NCBI GenBank assembly: GCA_028285035.1 | Contig: JANQQF010000007.1 | Span: forward strand, 1 to 51,722 | DNA length: 51,722 nucleotides | Direction: 5' to 3' | Source of the DNA: Phycisphaerae bacterium | GTDB lineage: Bacteria; Chloroflexota; Anaerolineae; 4572-78; J111 | In this document: in pieces, positions 8,754 through 17,496 of the stretch | Layout: each line of letters opens with the position of its first letter | How positions within the stretch are numbered: position 1 is the first letter of the stretch | The notes under the pieces: model-generated | The model's input: only the letters and a program-made list of their open reading frames with translations | Told to the model about the DNA's origin: nothing | The model's database searches: none | Position numbers and translations under genes: made by a program

Positions 8754-9316
8754 TGGATGGCGAACTTGATCCGCGGATTGTGGAGCGGTTAAGAGCAGTG
8801 AGAGCGTGGTACGCGCAGCAACCGTCTGGCCGGATCGACTTCAGCTCAGGTAGCTATCAGACCGAGATCAAGAGCAACGCCTGTTTCATATGTCGGCTTG
8901 TAGCGGGAGATGAGGATATTCATAGCCACACAATAGTTGCGGAAAATACAGAATTGATCGCCTTCTTAGACCGGTATCCGTCCTTTGCAGGGCATACCTT
9001 GGTTTGCAGCAAGGTCCACGTGGAGAATGTCTTTGTAGAGTATTCGATGGAGCAATATCTGAGATTGCAGGCATTTGTCTATCGGGTGGGACAAGCGATC
9101 AGCAAAGTAATGAGACCGGAGCGGGTGTATGTGTGTTCATTTGGGAGCGTGCAGGAAGTGTCGCACGTCCATTTTCATATCATCCCGTTGCCGTCTGGCA
9201 TACCGAGGGATGGGCAGCAGGCGGTAGCGATGATAAGAAGTCTCATTGGGGTGCAGGTGATGAATGAGGAAGAGCAAGAGGGATTGGCTGCCCAGATCAG
9301 GCAAGCGATGGAATAA
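8750..9316 (+). CDS. HIT-family nucleotide hydrolase/transferase
   Basis: A 188-residue protein with the histidine-triad motif HVHFHIIPL at about residues 143-151, which carries the nucleophilic histidine, and with NACFICRLVAGDED (about residues 43-56) at the front of the HIT fold, where a CxxC zinc pair often lies. HIT proteins cleave or transfer nucleoside monophosphates from dinucleotides or aminoacyl/sulfo adenylates. About 40 extra residues precede the core. It overlaps the Nudix gene by four bases, so a coupled two-step nucleotide clean-up is plausible but inferred. No terminator directly follows; the next hairpin is at 9610. Confidence 0.87.
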   Translation: MMDGELDPRIVERLRAVRAWYAQQPSGRIDFSSGSYQTEIKSNACFICRLVAGDEDIHSHTIVAENTELIAFLDRYPSFAGHTLVCSKVHVENVFVEYSMEQYLRLQAFVYRVGQAISKVMRPERVYVCSFGSVQEVSHVHFHIIPLPSGIPRDGQQAVAMIRSLIGVQVMNEEEQEGLAAQIRQAME

Positions 9317-9464
9317 ATTGATTTGGTGGATGCCAGCGGTGGGTCTAAGCTGAGTGAGTAGCAGGCGGTAGATGATGATAACATTGAGGACAAGCGGCAT
9401 TTGATAGAGCGGGCAGTCATTCCATCTGCCGTAAGTTGTCAATGAATGAGGTGGTGGCATCGGG

Positions 9465-9524
9465 CCGCCTAACAACGCGCTTGTTCCGACTGATAGAGCA
9501 GCATGGTTTTTGGGCGTTAGACGG
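9465..9524. repeat. attC-like imperfect palindrome in a 294-bp gene-free stretch
   Basis: CCGCCTAAC (9465-9473) and GTTAGACGG (9516-9524) are inverted repeats with one mismatch, separated by 42 bases. They have the form of the R'' (RYYYAAC) and R' (GTTRRRY) boxes of integron attC sites, in the order found at the 3' end of a gene cassette. Pairing of the inner boxes is weak, so an authentic attC is uncertain. The rest of 9317-9609 has only short unsupported open frames and no recognisable gene. Confidence 0.4.
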
Positions 9525-9609
9525 AGAGTACGGCGAATGTCACAGCTCGGCGGCACAGCTTTGGTTACAATTGTTGCTTAATGGAACCAAAAACTCCACA
9601 GATTGGGAT

Positions 9610-9646
9610 ATAAAGCGCAACCTCTGAGCCAAAGGTTGCGCTTTAT
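9610..9646. terminator. Bidirectional terminator hairpin between convergent units
   Basis: A 14-bp perfect stem (ATAAAGCGCAACCT, 9610-9623, with its complement at 9633-9646) around a nine-base loop. It lies between the plus-strand Nudix/HIT side and the end of the minus-strand DUF35 gene. T tails are short on both sides. Confidence 0.65.
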
Positions 9647-9656
9647 CAAACAAACC

Positions 9657-10076
9657 CTACGCCGGTTCCATCTCCAACTGAGGCCGGAACTTGTAACCGT
9701 AGATAATCAAGCCTTCCTCGCCCTGCGTCCGCAATTTACGCGTGACCATCTCCACGGGCATTCCGATTTCAAGATCATCCTGATCGACATCGGTCAATTG
9801 CGCCGTAACCAGTGGCCCTTCCTCAAGTTTGACCAAAGCGACCGTGTAGGGCGCTGACTCTTCATAGCCTTCGGGCGGGTTGTGAACGGTGGTGTATGAG
9901 AAAATTTCACCCTGTCCGCTGAATTTAAAATCGGGTTGTCGCTCGTCATCTGCGCAGTAGGGGCAGACATCGCGGGGTGGGAAAATCTTGCCATCACAGT
10001 TTGGGCAGACTTCGCCCACCAATTGGTATCGTTGTGGATTTAAACGCCAGTGGCGTGCAATTTCAATTGTCATCAT
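9657..10076 (-). CDS. DUF35 zinc-ribbon/OB-fold acyl-CoA-binding protein
   Basis: A 139-residue protein with an N-terminal rubredoxin-like zinc ribbon (CPNC at about residues 24-27 and CPYC at 38-41) followed by an OB-fold (GEIFSYTTVHNPPEGYEE, APYTVALVKLEEGPLV, VEMVTRK). In archaea and some bacteria, DUF35 proteins sit between acetoacetyl-CoA thiolase and HMG-CoA synthase and form a complex that lets acetoacetyl-CoA pass from one active site to the other. It is the last gene of exactly such a trio here (synthase, thiolase, DUF35, all minus strand), which supports that role. Confidence 0.88.
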   Translation of the reverse strand: MMTIEIARHWRLNPQRYQLVGEVCPNCDGKIFPPRDVCPYCADDERQPDFKFSGQGEIFSYTTVHNPPEGYEESAPYTVALVKLEEGPLVTAQLTDVDQDDLEIGMPVEMVTRKLRTQGEEGLIIYGYKFRPQLEMEPA

Positions 10077-10185
10077 GATCTCCTAAAGATAGTGGATAGG
10101 GGCTGGTGATTAGTGGTTAGAAAAAACTTGTTTCGGTTCAGCCCATCCGTGTTTAGTGTTTATATTTAGCTCAATTACATTCAAG

Positions 10186-11343
10186 CTAATTCAATCGCTC
10201 CAGAATATGGGTAATAATTGTCGCACCGCTGCCCCCAATATTTTGGGTCATTCCGATACGAGCATCTTTCACCTGATTTTTGCCAGCTACACCACGCAGT
10301 TGTTGGATCGCTTCGACAACCTGATACAGCCCGGTCGCGCCAACGGGATGACCACGCGCCTTGAGACCACCTTGGGTTGTAATGGGCAGTTTCCCTTCAG
10401 GGGTGATCTCCCCATCACGGGCCAGCCAGGTTCCTTTACCGCGTTCAGCAAAACCACAGGCTTCTAAGCTCAACGCCGACATAATGGTGAAGGCATCGTG
10501 CAATTCAAAAAAGTCGATGTCCTCTAGCCCTAACTCAGCTTGACGAAACGCCTTCTGGGATGACATCTCGGCCGCACTGAGCCAGAGTGGATCGCGACGA
10601 TCGTGCACACTTAAACTGTCTGTGGCCATTGCACTGCCTCGAATGCGGATCGGATTGTCTGCGAATTCACGAGCGATATCTGTTGGGCATAAAATCACTG
10701 CTGCGGCACCATCTGCCATCGGACTGGCATCTAACAGCCCGATCGGATCAGCGACCATTCCGGATTTCACAAAGGCTTCCCGACTGATAGGGTCTTGAAA
10801 CCGGGCGTTGGGGTTGTTGGCCCCGTTGGCGTGGGCGTTGATGGCAAAGCCGGCAAAATCCTCACGTTTGACCTGATACTGGTGCAAATACCGCTGCATC
10901 ACCAAGGCATTAAGGGCGACAAAGCTGACCCCATGCACGACCTCATAATCTGCATCGGCTGCCGCAGCTAAGCCAGCAGTTAATTTGCTGCCCACATCAT
11001 CAGTCATCTTTTCAACACCGAGGGCAATCACAATGTCCTGTATTCCGCTAGCCACACCGATATAGGCTTGGCGTAACGCCGCAGCCGCACTGGCACAAGC
11101 GGCCTCAACTTTAATCGCCTCAATGCCGCGTAAGCCAGCAAAATCGGCAATCAAGGACCCCAGGTGAGCCTGACCAGAAATCTCACCTGAAAGCATATTG
11201 CCTACATACAATGCATCAGCCCGCTCAATGTTTGCATCTCGCATTGCATCAGCTAAGGCATAATAGCCTAAATGGCGAATACTTTTATCCCAATGTTCGC
11301 CAACGGGAGTTTGTCCAATTCCAATAATCGATACATCTCTCAT
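10186..11343 (-). CDS. Acetyl-CoA acetyltransferase (archaeal-type thiolase)
   Basis: Thiolase-fold enzyme condensing two acetyl-CoA to acetoacetyl-CoA, the first step of the mevalonate route. The nucleophilic cysteine is in EAACASAAAAL (about residue 80-90), HDAF is in the second half, and the catalytic histidine is in RGHPVGATGLYQ near the C-terminus. I place the start at ATG 11343 (MRDVSIIGIG), which has AGGTG a few bases upstream, rather than at the TTG four codons earlier. The start is 27 bases after the HMG-CoA synthase stop and the DUF35 gene follows 109 bases later. A sterol-carrier/thiolase role in fatty acid breakdown is the alternative, but the neighbours favour mevalonate synthesis. 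Confidence 0.9.
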   Translation of the reverse strand: MRDVSIIGIGQTPVGEHWDKSIRHLGYYALADAMRDANIERADALYVGNMLSGEISGQAHLGSLIADFAGLRGIEAIKVEAACASAAAALRQAYIGVASGIQDIVIALGVEKMTDDVGSKLTAGLAAAADADYEVVHGVSFVALNALVMQRYLHQYQVKREDFAGFAINAHANGANNPNARFQDPISREAFVKSGMVADPIGLLDASPMADGAAAVILCPTDIAREFADNPIRIRGSAMATDSLSVHDRRDPLWLSAAEMSSQKAFRQAELGLEDIDFFELHDAFTIMSALSLEACGFAERGKGTWLARDGEITPEGKLPITTQGGLKARGHPVGATGLYQVVEAIQQLRGVAGKNQVKDARIGMTQNIGGSGATIITHILERLN

Positions 11344-11370
11344 TACACACCTCAATCTACCTTACATCGC

Positions 11371-12423
11371 TTAATTCAACTGATACTTTTTCCGATAACG
11401 AGCATACGTCGCATAATCTATTTCTTGGCGTCGGCTGATATACCCTTGCGTTGTTTGGGCCAACCTTTGTTTTGTGGTGATGGCGTCATTAACAACCAAG
11501 GAGAAAGCATCACTACCGGCACCAGAGCCAAAGGAAACACACAAAATCTTGTCACCTGGCTTGGCAATATCCAACACAGCCGTCAAACCCAATAGACTAG
11601 CCCCAGCGTAGGTATTACCCACAATCGGCGATAGCAGCCCCGTCACCCACTGCTCTTTTTCAAAGCCAAGGGTAGTTGCTGCCCGCTGGGGAAACTTTTT
11701 GTTGGGCTGATGAAGGACAATGTGATCGAAATCTTGGGCTGTACGACCTAACTCGCTCATCATATGTTCCGCTGCTGCCAACACATGCTGAAAGTAGGCT
11801 GGCTCGCCGGTAAATCGCTGGCCGTGGCTTGGGTAATGTGTGGTGGGTCGTCGCCAAAAATCAGGAGTATCCGTCACAAATGAATACGTTGCTTCAAATG
11901 TGGCTAAACTTTCTTCGGACGCACCGATAATAAATGCCGCACCGCCCGCAGCCGCTGTATATTCCAACGCATCCCCTGGCCGACCTTGGGCTGTATCTGC
12001 TCCAATGCCCATCGCATACTCAGTCATACCACTGCCGACAAAACCGATTGCAGCCTGAACGGTTTCCGTACCTGCTTTACAAGCAAATTGCCAATCAGCA
12101 GCCTCTGTATTTGGTGTGGCCCCAATCGCCTCGGCAATAATGGTGCTGGTGGGTTTAACGGCATAGGGATGACTTTCACTCCCCACCCAGACGGCCCCAA
12201 TTTTCCGGGGATCAATTCCACTGCGGGTGAGCGCATTACGGGCTGCCTCCAAGCCAATCGTCATTGTATCTTCATCGGGGCCAGGAACCGCTTTTTCTTT
12301 GATCGGTACGCCCCGCTCATTTCCCCAAACCCGGGCTACTTCCAAAGCGGGTAGGCGGTATCGGGGAATGTAACTTCCGTATCCTACAATACCTGTTTCC
12401 AGGCGTGGTTTCATTAATGTCAT
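11371..12423 (-). CDS. Hydroxymethylglutaryl-CoA synthase
   Basis: About 350 residues, archaeal type. It condenses acetoacetyl-CoA with acetyl-CoA to HMG-CoA. It starts [14 protein letters not shown], carries the acylated cysteine in [15 protein letters not shown] (about residue 100-112) and [15 protein letters not shown] with the catalytic histidine, and ends with [15 protein letters not shown], all in the expected order. ATG 12423 ([11 protein letters not shown]) has AAGGA nine bases upstream and is preferred to the TTG ten codons earlier. It is the first gene of the synthase-thiolase-DUF35 operon; the reductase lies 190 bases upstream on the same strand. Confidence 0.92.
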   Translation of the reverse strand: MTLMKPRLETGIVGYGSYIPRYRLPALEVARVWGNERGVPIKEKAVPGPDEDTMTIGLEAARNALTRSGIDPRKIGAVWVGSESHPYAVKPTSTIIAEAIGATPNTEAADWQFACKAGTETVQAAIGFVGSGMTEYAMGIGADTAQGRPGDALEYTAAAGGAAFIIGASEESLATFEATYSFVTDTPDFWRRPTTHYPSHGQRFTGEPAYFQHVLAAAEHMMSELGRTAQDFDHIVLHQPNKKFPQRAATTLGFEKEQWVTGLLSPIVGNTYAGASLLGLTAVLDIAKPGDKILCVSFGSGAGSDAFSLVVNDAITTKQRLAQTTQGYISRRQEIDYATYARYRKKYQLN

Positions 12424-12612
12424 ATTCTTTATAATCCTTAATATATCTACCAAGAAGTCATCGTTTTAATCGAAATTTCAAATTATTTGTTTGAGAGACT
12501 GATAGAGAAAAACTGTGATACCCTTATGTTTATTACTTAGGCCTTGTTCATCTCTATGAGTGTCTCATCTCTTGATGGTACTATCTCAGTAGTTATAGGG
12601 TATAACTGATTG

Positions 12613-13887
12613 TTAGGCTGTGATAAGCTCTTTGGCTCGACCCTCTCGAATATTTCCTTCTGCGACTAATTGATCCGCAATACGTTGAATTTCGCCACCT
12701 TCAGCCCCAGCCGATAAAGCAACTTGCCGTGCGTGCAGACGCATGTGCCCTTGTTGAATTCCCTCAGCCGCCAAGGCTCGAATAGCAGCCAAGTTTTGGG
12801 CCAGTCCCACAGCCACCATAATTTCAGATAGGGTTCGGGCATCAGGTTGTTTCAAAATTTTCATCGAAACTCGGGCCGTCGGATGGGATTTAGTAGCCCC
12901 ACCAACCACACCTACACTCAAGGGCATCTCAAGTACACCTCGCAAGCAGGAGCCATAATCTTCATTGTAGACCAAAGACCATTCGGTTAAACTGCCGTAA
13001 TGTCCGTCTCGGGCGGCGTAGGCGTGAGCACCTGCTTCAATCGCTCGCCAGTCATTTCCAGTTGCCACGGCCACAGAGTCGATCCCATTCATAATGCCTT
13101 TGTTGTGTGTTGCCGCTCGGTATGGGTCTGTGGCAGCAAAGGCCCATGCTTCAAAAATTGCTTGGGCCACCTGCTCGCCAGACAACCCATTTCGCGCAAA
13201 TTTTTCAACTGGAATTAAACATTCAGCCCGAGCCGTACGACGATCTGTCAGGTTTGAGAGAATGCGTAGATTGGCCCGACCACCACTGATGGCTTCCAAA
13301 AGCGGCGCGATTGTCTCAGCCGCCGTATTTACCGCGTTGGCACCCATCGCATCTCGGCAATCGTACAAAATATGAACGATCAACATCGGGCCGGCTGGGG
13401 TATTGGGGAAGGACCGACACTCAATGTCTTTGGCCCCACCGCCCAATTTTTGAATAGTGGGGTGATGTTGGTTCGCTAACTCTAAAAGATCTTCCTTGGC
13501 GGCCATAATATTGACAACCGCCTGCTCTAGATCTGTCACATCCATCAATTGAATCTGTCCGATCATAATCGGTTCGCTACTGGTTGTATGGAAGCCCCCC
13601 CCTGATCGGGCTAACTTTGCTGCAAAACTAACGGCAGCAACAATGCTTGGTTCTTCAACAACCAAAGGTATCACAACCTCCTTACCATTAATCGAAAAGT
13701 TGGTAGCTACTCCCAACGGCAAGGTATAACGACCAACAACATTCTCGATCATCACATCTGCTTGCTCTGTGCTCAAACCACCTTCAAGCATCTTGAGTTC
13801 TTCGGCCGTTAGTTCGGCGTATTCAGCTAAGCGTTGTTGACGTTCATTCAGAGGTAGTTTGTATAAACCTGACAATTTTGGTTGCAT
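12613..13887 (-). CDS. mvaA: Hydroxymethylglutaryl-CoA reductase, class II type
   Basis: A 424-residue enzyme that reduces HMG-CoA to mevalonate. Class II features: MIENVVGRYTLPLGVATNF with the catalytic Glu (about residues 55-70), EEPSIVAAVSFAAKLAR, KGIMNGIDSVAVATGNDWRA with the catalytic Asp, and GHMRLHARQVALSAGA with the catalytic His near the end. There is no membrane anchor, unlike eukaryotic class I. The start is ATG 13887, with GGAG seven bases upstream; the longer TTG start is unsupported. The class II enzyme of Pseudomonas mevalonii works catabolically, but with HMG-CoA synthase and thiolase next door a biosynthetic direction is more likely (inference). Direct repeats lie upstream. 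Confidence 0.93.
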   Translation of the reverse strand: MQPKLSGLYKLPLNERQQRLAEYAELTAEELKMLEGGLSTEQADVMIENVVGRYTLPLGVATNFSINGKEVVIPLVVEEPSIVAAVSFAAKLARSGGGFHTTSSEPIMIGQIQLMDVTDLEQAVVNIMAAKEDLLELANQHHPTIQKLGGGAKDIECRSFPNTPAGPMLIVHILYDCRDAMGANAVNTAAETIAPLLEAISGGRANLRILSNLTDRRTARAECLIPVEKFARNGLSGEQVAQAIFEAWAFAATDPYRAATHNKGIMNGIDSVAVATGNDWRAIEAGAHAYAARDGHYGSLTEWSLVYNEDYGSCLRGVLEMPLSVGVVGGATKSHPTARVSMKILKQPDARTLSEIMVAVGLAQNLAAIRALAAEGIQQGHMRLHARQVALSAGAEGGEIQRIADQLVAEGNIREGRAKELITA

Positions 13888-14491
13888 CACTAATCTCCAT
13901 ACCAAGTTGGAATTTTCTTTCAAGATTGATTGAAAGTTTTGAAACTGAGATAACTATAACATGAATGTACTCTCAAAAACTATCAATTGGAGATTAGCTT
14001 ATGCGATTCATCACAAAAAAACTCTCAAAAACTATCAATCGGGGTATTTTTAAGAGAATTTATTTATGCACATCCATTATTGCGAAATAAGTGAGGGACA
14101 GGCATCGACTATGGCAACAGAATAAATGAGTCAAATTCATTCAGATTTGAGACTACGATTGCGTATTTCGTAGAAAATAAGGGCTTAAATACGAAATATG
14201 TAATAACCTGAATATGGAGTTTCTAAAGAACAAGTCATTTCGAGAAGCACTGCGCCGTACGCATCGAAGAAGCGCAAATCCCTACAGAGGCCGTTTGCAA
14301 TTGATCATGTCAGGGATTTCGCGCATCCGTGATGCGAACTTCGTTCCACTTTGTTTCACTACGCTCGAATTGACAGTAATTAAGCCTCGAATTCAGATGA
14401 ATACGAAATCGCAGGGTTGATTTCCGATGAGGGCTTTATAAGCACTGTTTTGTTACTCATGCACCTCGCTCAAATAAACCCTAAACAGCTA
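13888..14491. other. Gene-free stretch upstream of the reductase
   Basis: No convincing gene. It holds the 19-bp direct repeats (13969-14039), an 8-bp inverted repeat TATTTCGT/ACGAAATA (14164-14171 and 14191-14198) and an imperfect hairpin (14272-14283 with 14312-14324). The short open frame at 14214-14420 runs through this last hairpin and shows no protein-like pattern. Confidence 0.5.
13969..14039. repeat. 19-bp direct repeat pair upstream of the HMG-CoA reductase gene
   Basis: ACTCTCAAAAACTATCAAT occurs exactly at 13969-13987 and 14021-14039, with 52-base spacing (about five helical turns). A weaker inverted relative is at about 13923-13950. They are 82-152 bases upstream of the reductase start, where an operator pair could lie. 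Confidence 0.5.
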
Positions 14492-14530
14492 AAAAAGAAA
14501 AAAAGCCCCTGGTTGTGTAACCAGGAGCCT
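14492..14530 (-). terminator. Intrinsic terminator after secDF
   Basis: Read on the minus strand, GCTCCTGGTT pairs with AACCAGGGGC around a four-base loop (arms 14519-14528 and 14505-14514, one G-U), followed by a run of T (the A-rich 14492-14504 on plus). It lies 33 bases after the secDF stop. Confidence 0.85.
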
Positions 14531-14562
14531 TGTTCAAAGCTAAAATATATTTCTACTGATAC

Positions 14563-16998
14563 TTAGGCAGGGGCCTCTACAGGCTGACGACCAGTAATGC
14601 GGCGGAAGAAGTTACCAAGCTCGCCTTGTTTCCAAGAAACTAGAACGGGAACAGCGTTGAAGATAGATGAGTAGGTTCCACTAATGACCCCGATCAGAAT
14701 CGTAGCAATAAATTGATTGACGGTTGCCCCGCCAAAGAAGAGAATAGCGGCTACAACAAACATCGTACTCAACGAGGTACCAAGACTACGATTGAGGGTT
14801 TCCAACAGGCTACGATTACAAACCGTTTCATACGCCTCTGTACGATAGCGGGGTAGGTTTTCACGCACCCGGTCAAATACGATGATCGTATCGTGAACGG
14901 AGTAACCGATGACGGTCAAAATTGCGGTCAGGAATAAGGCATCGATCTCCCAACCCCAAATCAAACCAAAGATAGCAAACAGACCAGCGGTCAACAACAT
15001 ATCATGGAACATTGCTATAACGGCAGCAACCCCGTAGCGGAAGGCGTTGGGTACCGAGCGGAAGGCGAATACCAAATAAAGAAGGATTGCAACAGCAGCA
15101 GCTAAAACCGCATAAGCCCCCGCCTGAGTGACCTCACCTCCAATGGTTGGTCCAACCGAGTCAACCCGAAGTTCCTCAAAGTTGCCAAGTTCGCTCCGCA
15201 AATTTTCTTGAACAAGCAATTTGGCTTCATCATTCAGGAATTTTGAGCGAATTAAGATCGTTTCTTCACCTGCAATCTCTGCTGTAGTAACAATCGTATC
15301 ATTGAAATCAACCTCATCAAACGCAAAATCCTCAAAAATGGTCAGGACTTGACCTGGTTGAACTGGTTGGTCAAAATTCAACTCCATCAATGTACCACCG
15401 ACAAAGTCGATGCTAGGCTTGAGGGGGCTACCAAATTGAGCGACAGAAATGCCCATACCAATCAGACCTGGAATAATTAATAAGGCTGATAAAAGATAGT
15501 ATGAGCGGCGATACCCAGCGATGTTAAATATCGCAGACATCCAGCTAGGCGCACTTCTTTCGGATCCGAGCATACTAAAGCCCATTAGGACCGCATTATC
15601 TTTAACCCCAGCCCCTGTAATCCCAAAGACAAAGCGCATGAACGCACGGGTTACAGTCATAGCGGTAAACAAATTGAGCACAACCCCAATGAAAAGGGTA
15701 ATGGCAAACCCTTTCACAATACTCGCCCCAAAGTTGGTTCCAAACCAGAACAAGATGGCACAAGTAATAATCGTGCTAACCGCAGAATCACGGATCGAAG
15801 GCCAGGAGCGACGGAAGCTGAATTCCAAAGCCAGCTTCATATTACGGCCAGAGCGCAATTCTTCCTTAAGTCGTTCAAACACTAAGATATTGGCATCAAC
15901 CGCCATCCCCACCGATAGAATAAACCCGGTAATAGCTGGTAAAGTTAGCGTTACGGGAATGAGCTTGTAGACCGCAAAGTTAAGAAGACCATAGATAATC
16001 AAGGCCAAAGCGGCAATAAATCCAGGGAGGCGATAGTAGACAACCATGAACAGAAGAACCACGATCAGGCCGAGCGTTCCAGCCCGAATACTTTTGGCAA
16101 CAGAGTCTTGTCCCAAAGTCGGCCCAACAGTTCGGTTCTCAACGACTTCCAGCGGAATAGGTAGGGCACCATACTGCAACTGAATGGAAAGAGCTTGTGC
16201 CTCTTCCAGTGAGTCATTGTTCCCTAAAGAAATTGTCCCTTGCGTTGTAATTTGAGCACGAATTGTGGGACAAGAGACAACAACCTTATCCAAGACAATA
16301 CAAAGGAAGTTTCCAATATTGGAACCAGAGTATTGCCCGAAAACCTGACCGCCGTCTGAGGTAAGGGTAAAGGGAATATCGATGCTACGCGTGTTAGGGT
16401 CAAACCGAGCCGCTTCAACACGATCTAACGAGCTACCCGTGATGATGGTTTCATACACAGCATCTGGGGCAACCTCACCTTCTTCGCCTTCGACAGGTTC
16501 ATCGCTCAAGCTTGTTTGAATTCGGGTTCCAGCAGGAATCGGGGCAGGGCCAGCATCAACAAACTCAAGCAATCCCGTTTCTTTTAGGGTGCGAATGGCC
16601 AAATCAGGATCAGAAATCCCTGGCAATTCAACAATCATGCGATCCTCGCCTTGTAGCTGAACCAAAGGCTCAGTCACACCAAGAGCATTCACCCGATTGT
16701 CCACCACAATTCGGGCTGCCTCCATCGCACCATCACCCAGTTCTTGGCCTTGGGGCAGATCAGCTTGGAGGACCACTTGTAAGCCCCCCTGCAAATCAAG
16801 CCCTTGGTGAACCCGAATACTACGCTGTTGGTCCCCCTGCCAAATGAGCAAGCTGGCCCACCAAGGCGGTTGCTCCGTGTTGATCGCGGCGTCGGATTCT
16901 GGTGGGTAGGTATATTCCACTTCAGAAATAACAACCCAGACCGATAGGCCTGTTAAAATTAATAAAGCAATAACTGTGAGAATGTTCCGTTGAGTCAT
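14563..16998 (-). CDS. secDF: Fused protein-export protein SecDF
   Basis: An 811-residue polytopic membrane protein that uses the proton gradient to pull secreted proteins through SecYEG. The SecD half has an N-terminal span (residues about 7-25), LDLQGGLQVVLQAD, a large periplasmic P1 region, and the membrane block with TLPAITGFILSVGMAVDANILVFERLKEEL. The SecF half follows from about residue 490, with SIDFVGGTLMEL and ILTVIGYSVHDTIIVFDRVREN. The two characteristic D-containing helices of the proton path are present in both halves. SecD and SecF are separate genes in many bacteria; the fusion is also common. A terminator follows, and the Lgt/selenoprotein operon ends just upstream. Confidence 0.95.
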   Translation of the reverse strand: MTQRNILTVIALLILTGLSVWVVISEVEYTYPPESDAAINTEQPPWWASLLIWQGDQQRSIRVHQGLDLQGGLQVVLQADLPQGQELGDGAMEAARIVVDNRVNALGVTEPLVQLQGEDRMIVELPGISDPDLAIRTLKETGLLEFVDAGPAPIPAGTRIQTSLSDEPVEGEEGEVAPDAVYETIITGSSLDRVEAARFDPNTRSIDIPFTLTSDGGQVFGQYSGSNIGNFLCIVLDKVVVSCPTIRAQITTQGTISLGNNDSLEEAQALSIQLQYGALPIPLEVVENRTVGPTLGQDSVAKSIRAGTLGLIVVLLFMVVYYRLPGFIAALALIIYGLLNFAVYKLIPVTLTLPAITGFILSVGMAVDANILVFERLKEELRSGRNMKLALEFSFRRSWPSIRDSAVSTIITCAILFWFGTNFGASIVKGFAITLFIGVVLNLFTAMTVTRAFMRFVFGITGAGVKDNAVLMGFSMLGSERSAPSWMSAIFNIAGYRRSYYLLSALLIIPGLIGMGISVAQFGSPLKPSIDFVGGTLMELNFDQPVQPGQVLTIFEDFAFDEVDFNDTIVTTAEIAGEETILIRSKFLNDEAKLLVQENLRSELGNFEELRVDSVGPTIGGEVTQAGAYAVLAAAVAILLYLVFAFRSVPNAFRYGVAAVIAMFHDMLLTAGLFAIFGLIWGWEIDALFLTAILTVIGYSVHDTIIVFDRVRENLPRYRTEAYETVCNRSLLETLNRSLGTSLSTMFVVAAILFFGGATVNQFIATILIGVISGTYSSIFNAVPVLVSWKQGELGNFFRRITGRQPVEAPA

Positions 16999-17172
16999 AA
17001 CAACTATTCAAGCCTCTACTTAACTAAGGGATGTGAATCAATTAACGATTTATTTTATGATTGTCTCGATCAGAAAGTCAATCAATTCTTGGTCTGAACA
17101 GGATCAGATTGCAAACAAGCCGATTATAGCCTCGGCTCTAACAATGTCAAATGAACCTAAATTGACTCCAAT

Positions 17173-17209
17173 AAAAAAGACCCCAAACATTAAAATTAAG
17201 GGTCTTTTG
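17173..17209 (-). terminator. Intrinsic terminator after the lgt-selenoprotein operon
   Basis: On the minus strand AAAAGACCC (17208-17200) pairs with GGGTCTTTT (17183-17175) around a 16-base loop, followed by T. It lies 27 bases after the stop of the small Rdx gene and before secDF, so secDF is a separate unit. Confidence 0.75.
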
Positions 17210-17235
17210 CTTATTATTTGAATAAATCACTAAAG

Positions 17236-17481
17236 TTAAGACAATTTTGCCTCAACCAGTCGATATATCTCACCAGGTTCAGCATGCCGCTCGGTTGATA
17301 ATTTTGAGTAAACAAGCTCTTCATTAACCGTTACTTCAAAGCGACCACCTTTTGAAGGAATGGCAGTCAGGGACTCGATCTGTGGGCCAAGCGTTTCATC
17401 ATCCAACAATTCAGACATCAGGCTCACGGCCCGAGGCGTATAGTTTCAAACACGACAATATTCAAGGGTGATTTTTAACAT
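17236..17481 (-). CDS. SelW/Rdx-family selenoprotein with in-frame TGA (CxxU)
   Basis: Read from ATG 17481 with TGA at 17448-17446 decoded as selenocysteine (U), this is an 81-residue Rdx/SelW-like thioredoxin-fold protein: MLKITLEYCRVUNY, then PRAVSLMSELL, PSKGGRFEVTVNEELVYSK and HAEPGEIYRLVEAKL. The family normally has CxxC or CxxU after the first beta strand; here the second redox residue falls exactly on the TGA. The downstream part alone (from GTG 17427) lacks the active site. TAGGAAGG, overlapping the lgt stop, gives a Shine-Dalgarno ten bases before the ATG, so the gene is coupled to lgt. A hairpin suitable as a bacterial SECIS follows the TGA. The alternative is a Cys-to-stop mutation or a base error. 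Confidence 0.88.
17418..17448 (-). promoter_or_regulatory. UGA selenocysteine codon and SECIS-like hairpin
   Basis: UGA (17448-17446) is followed after 11 nt by UCGGGC (17434-17429), a five-base loop CGUGA and GCCUGA (17423-17418), pairing in six base pairs with one G-U. The 17-nt upper hairpin, the 11-nt spacing and the GU in the loop resemble the SelB-binding hairpin of E. coli fdhF. Folding is by eye. Confidence 0.65.
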
Positions 17482-17496
17482 TTCTAGATCGCCTTC

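Noticed and set aside
9436..9627. 63-codon open frame over the attC-like palindrome
   Set aside because: It overlaps the inverted repeat and shows no recognisable domain; it is a chance frame.
14214..14420. 68-codon plus-strand open frame in the gap upstream of mvaA
   Set aside because: No family pattern and no ribosome binding site; it runs across an imperfect hairpin, so it is treated as non-coding.
15521..15970. 149-codon plus-strand frame opposite secDF
   Set aside because: Shadow of secDF on the other strand with no domain and skewed composition.
17236..17427. 63-residue protein starting at GTG 17427
   Set aside because: This start omits the CxxU redox motif and the ribosome binding site; the longer reading through the TGA is preferred.
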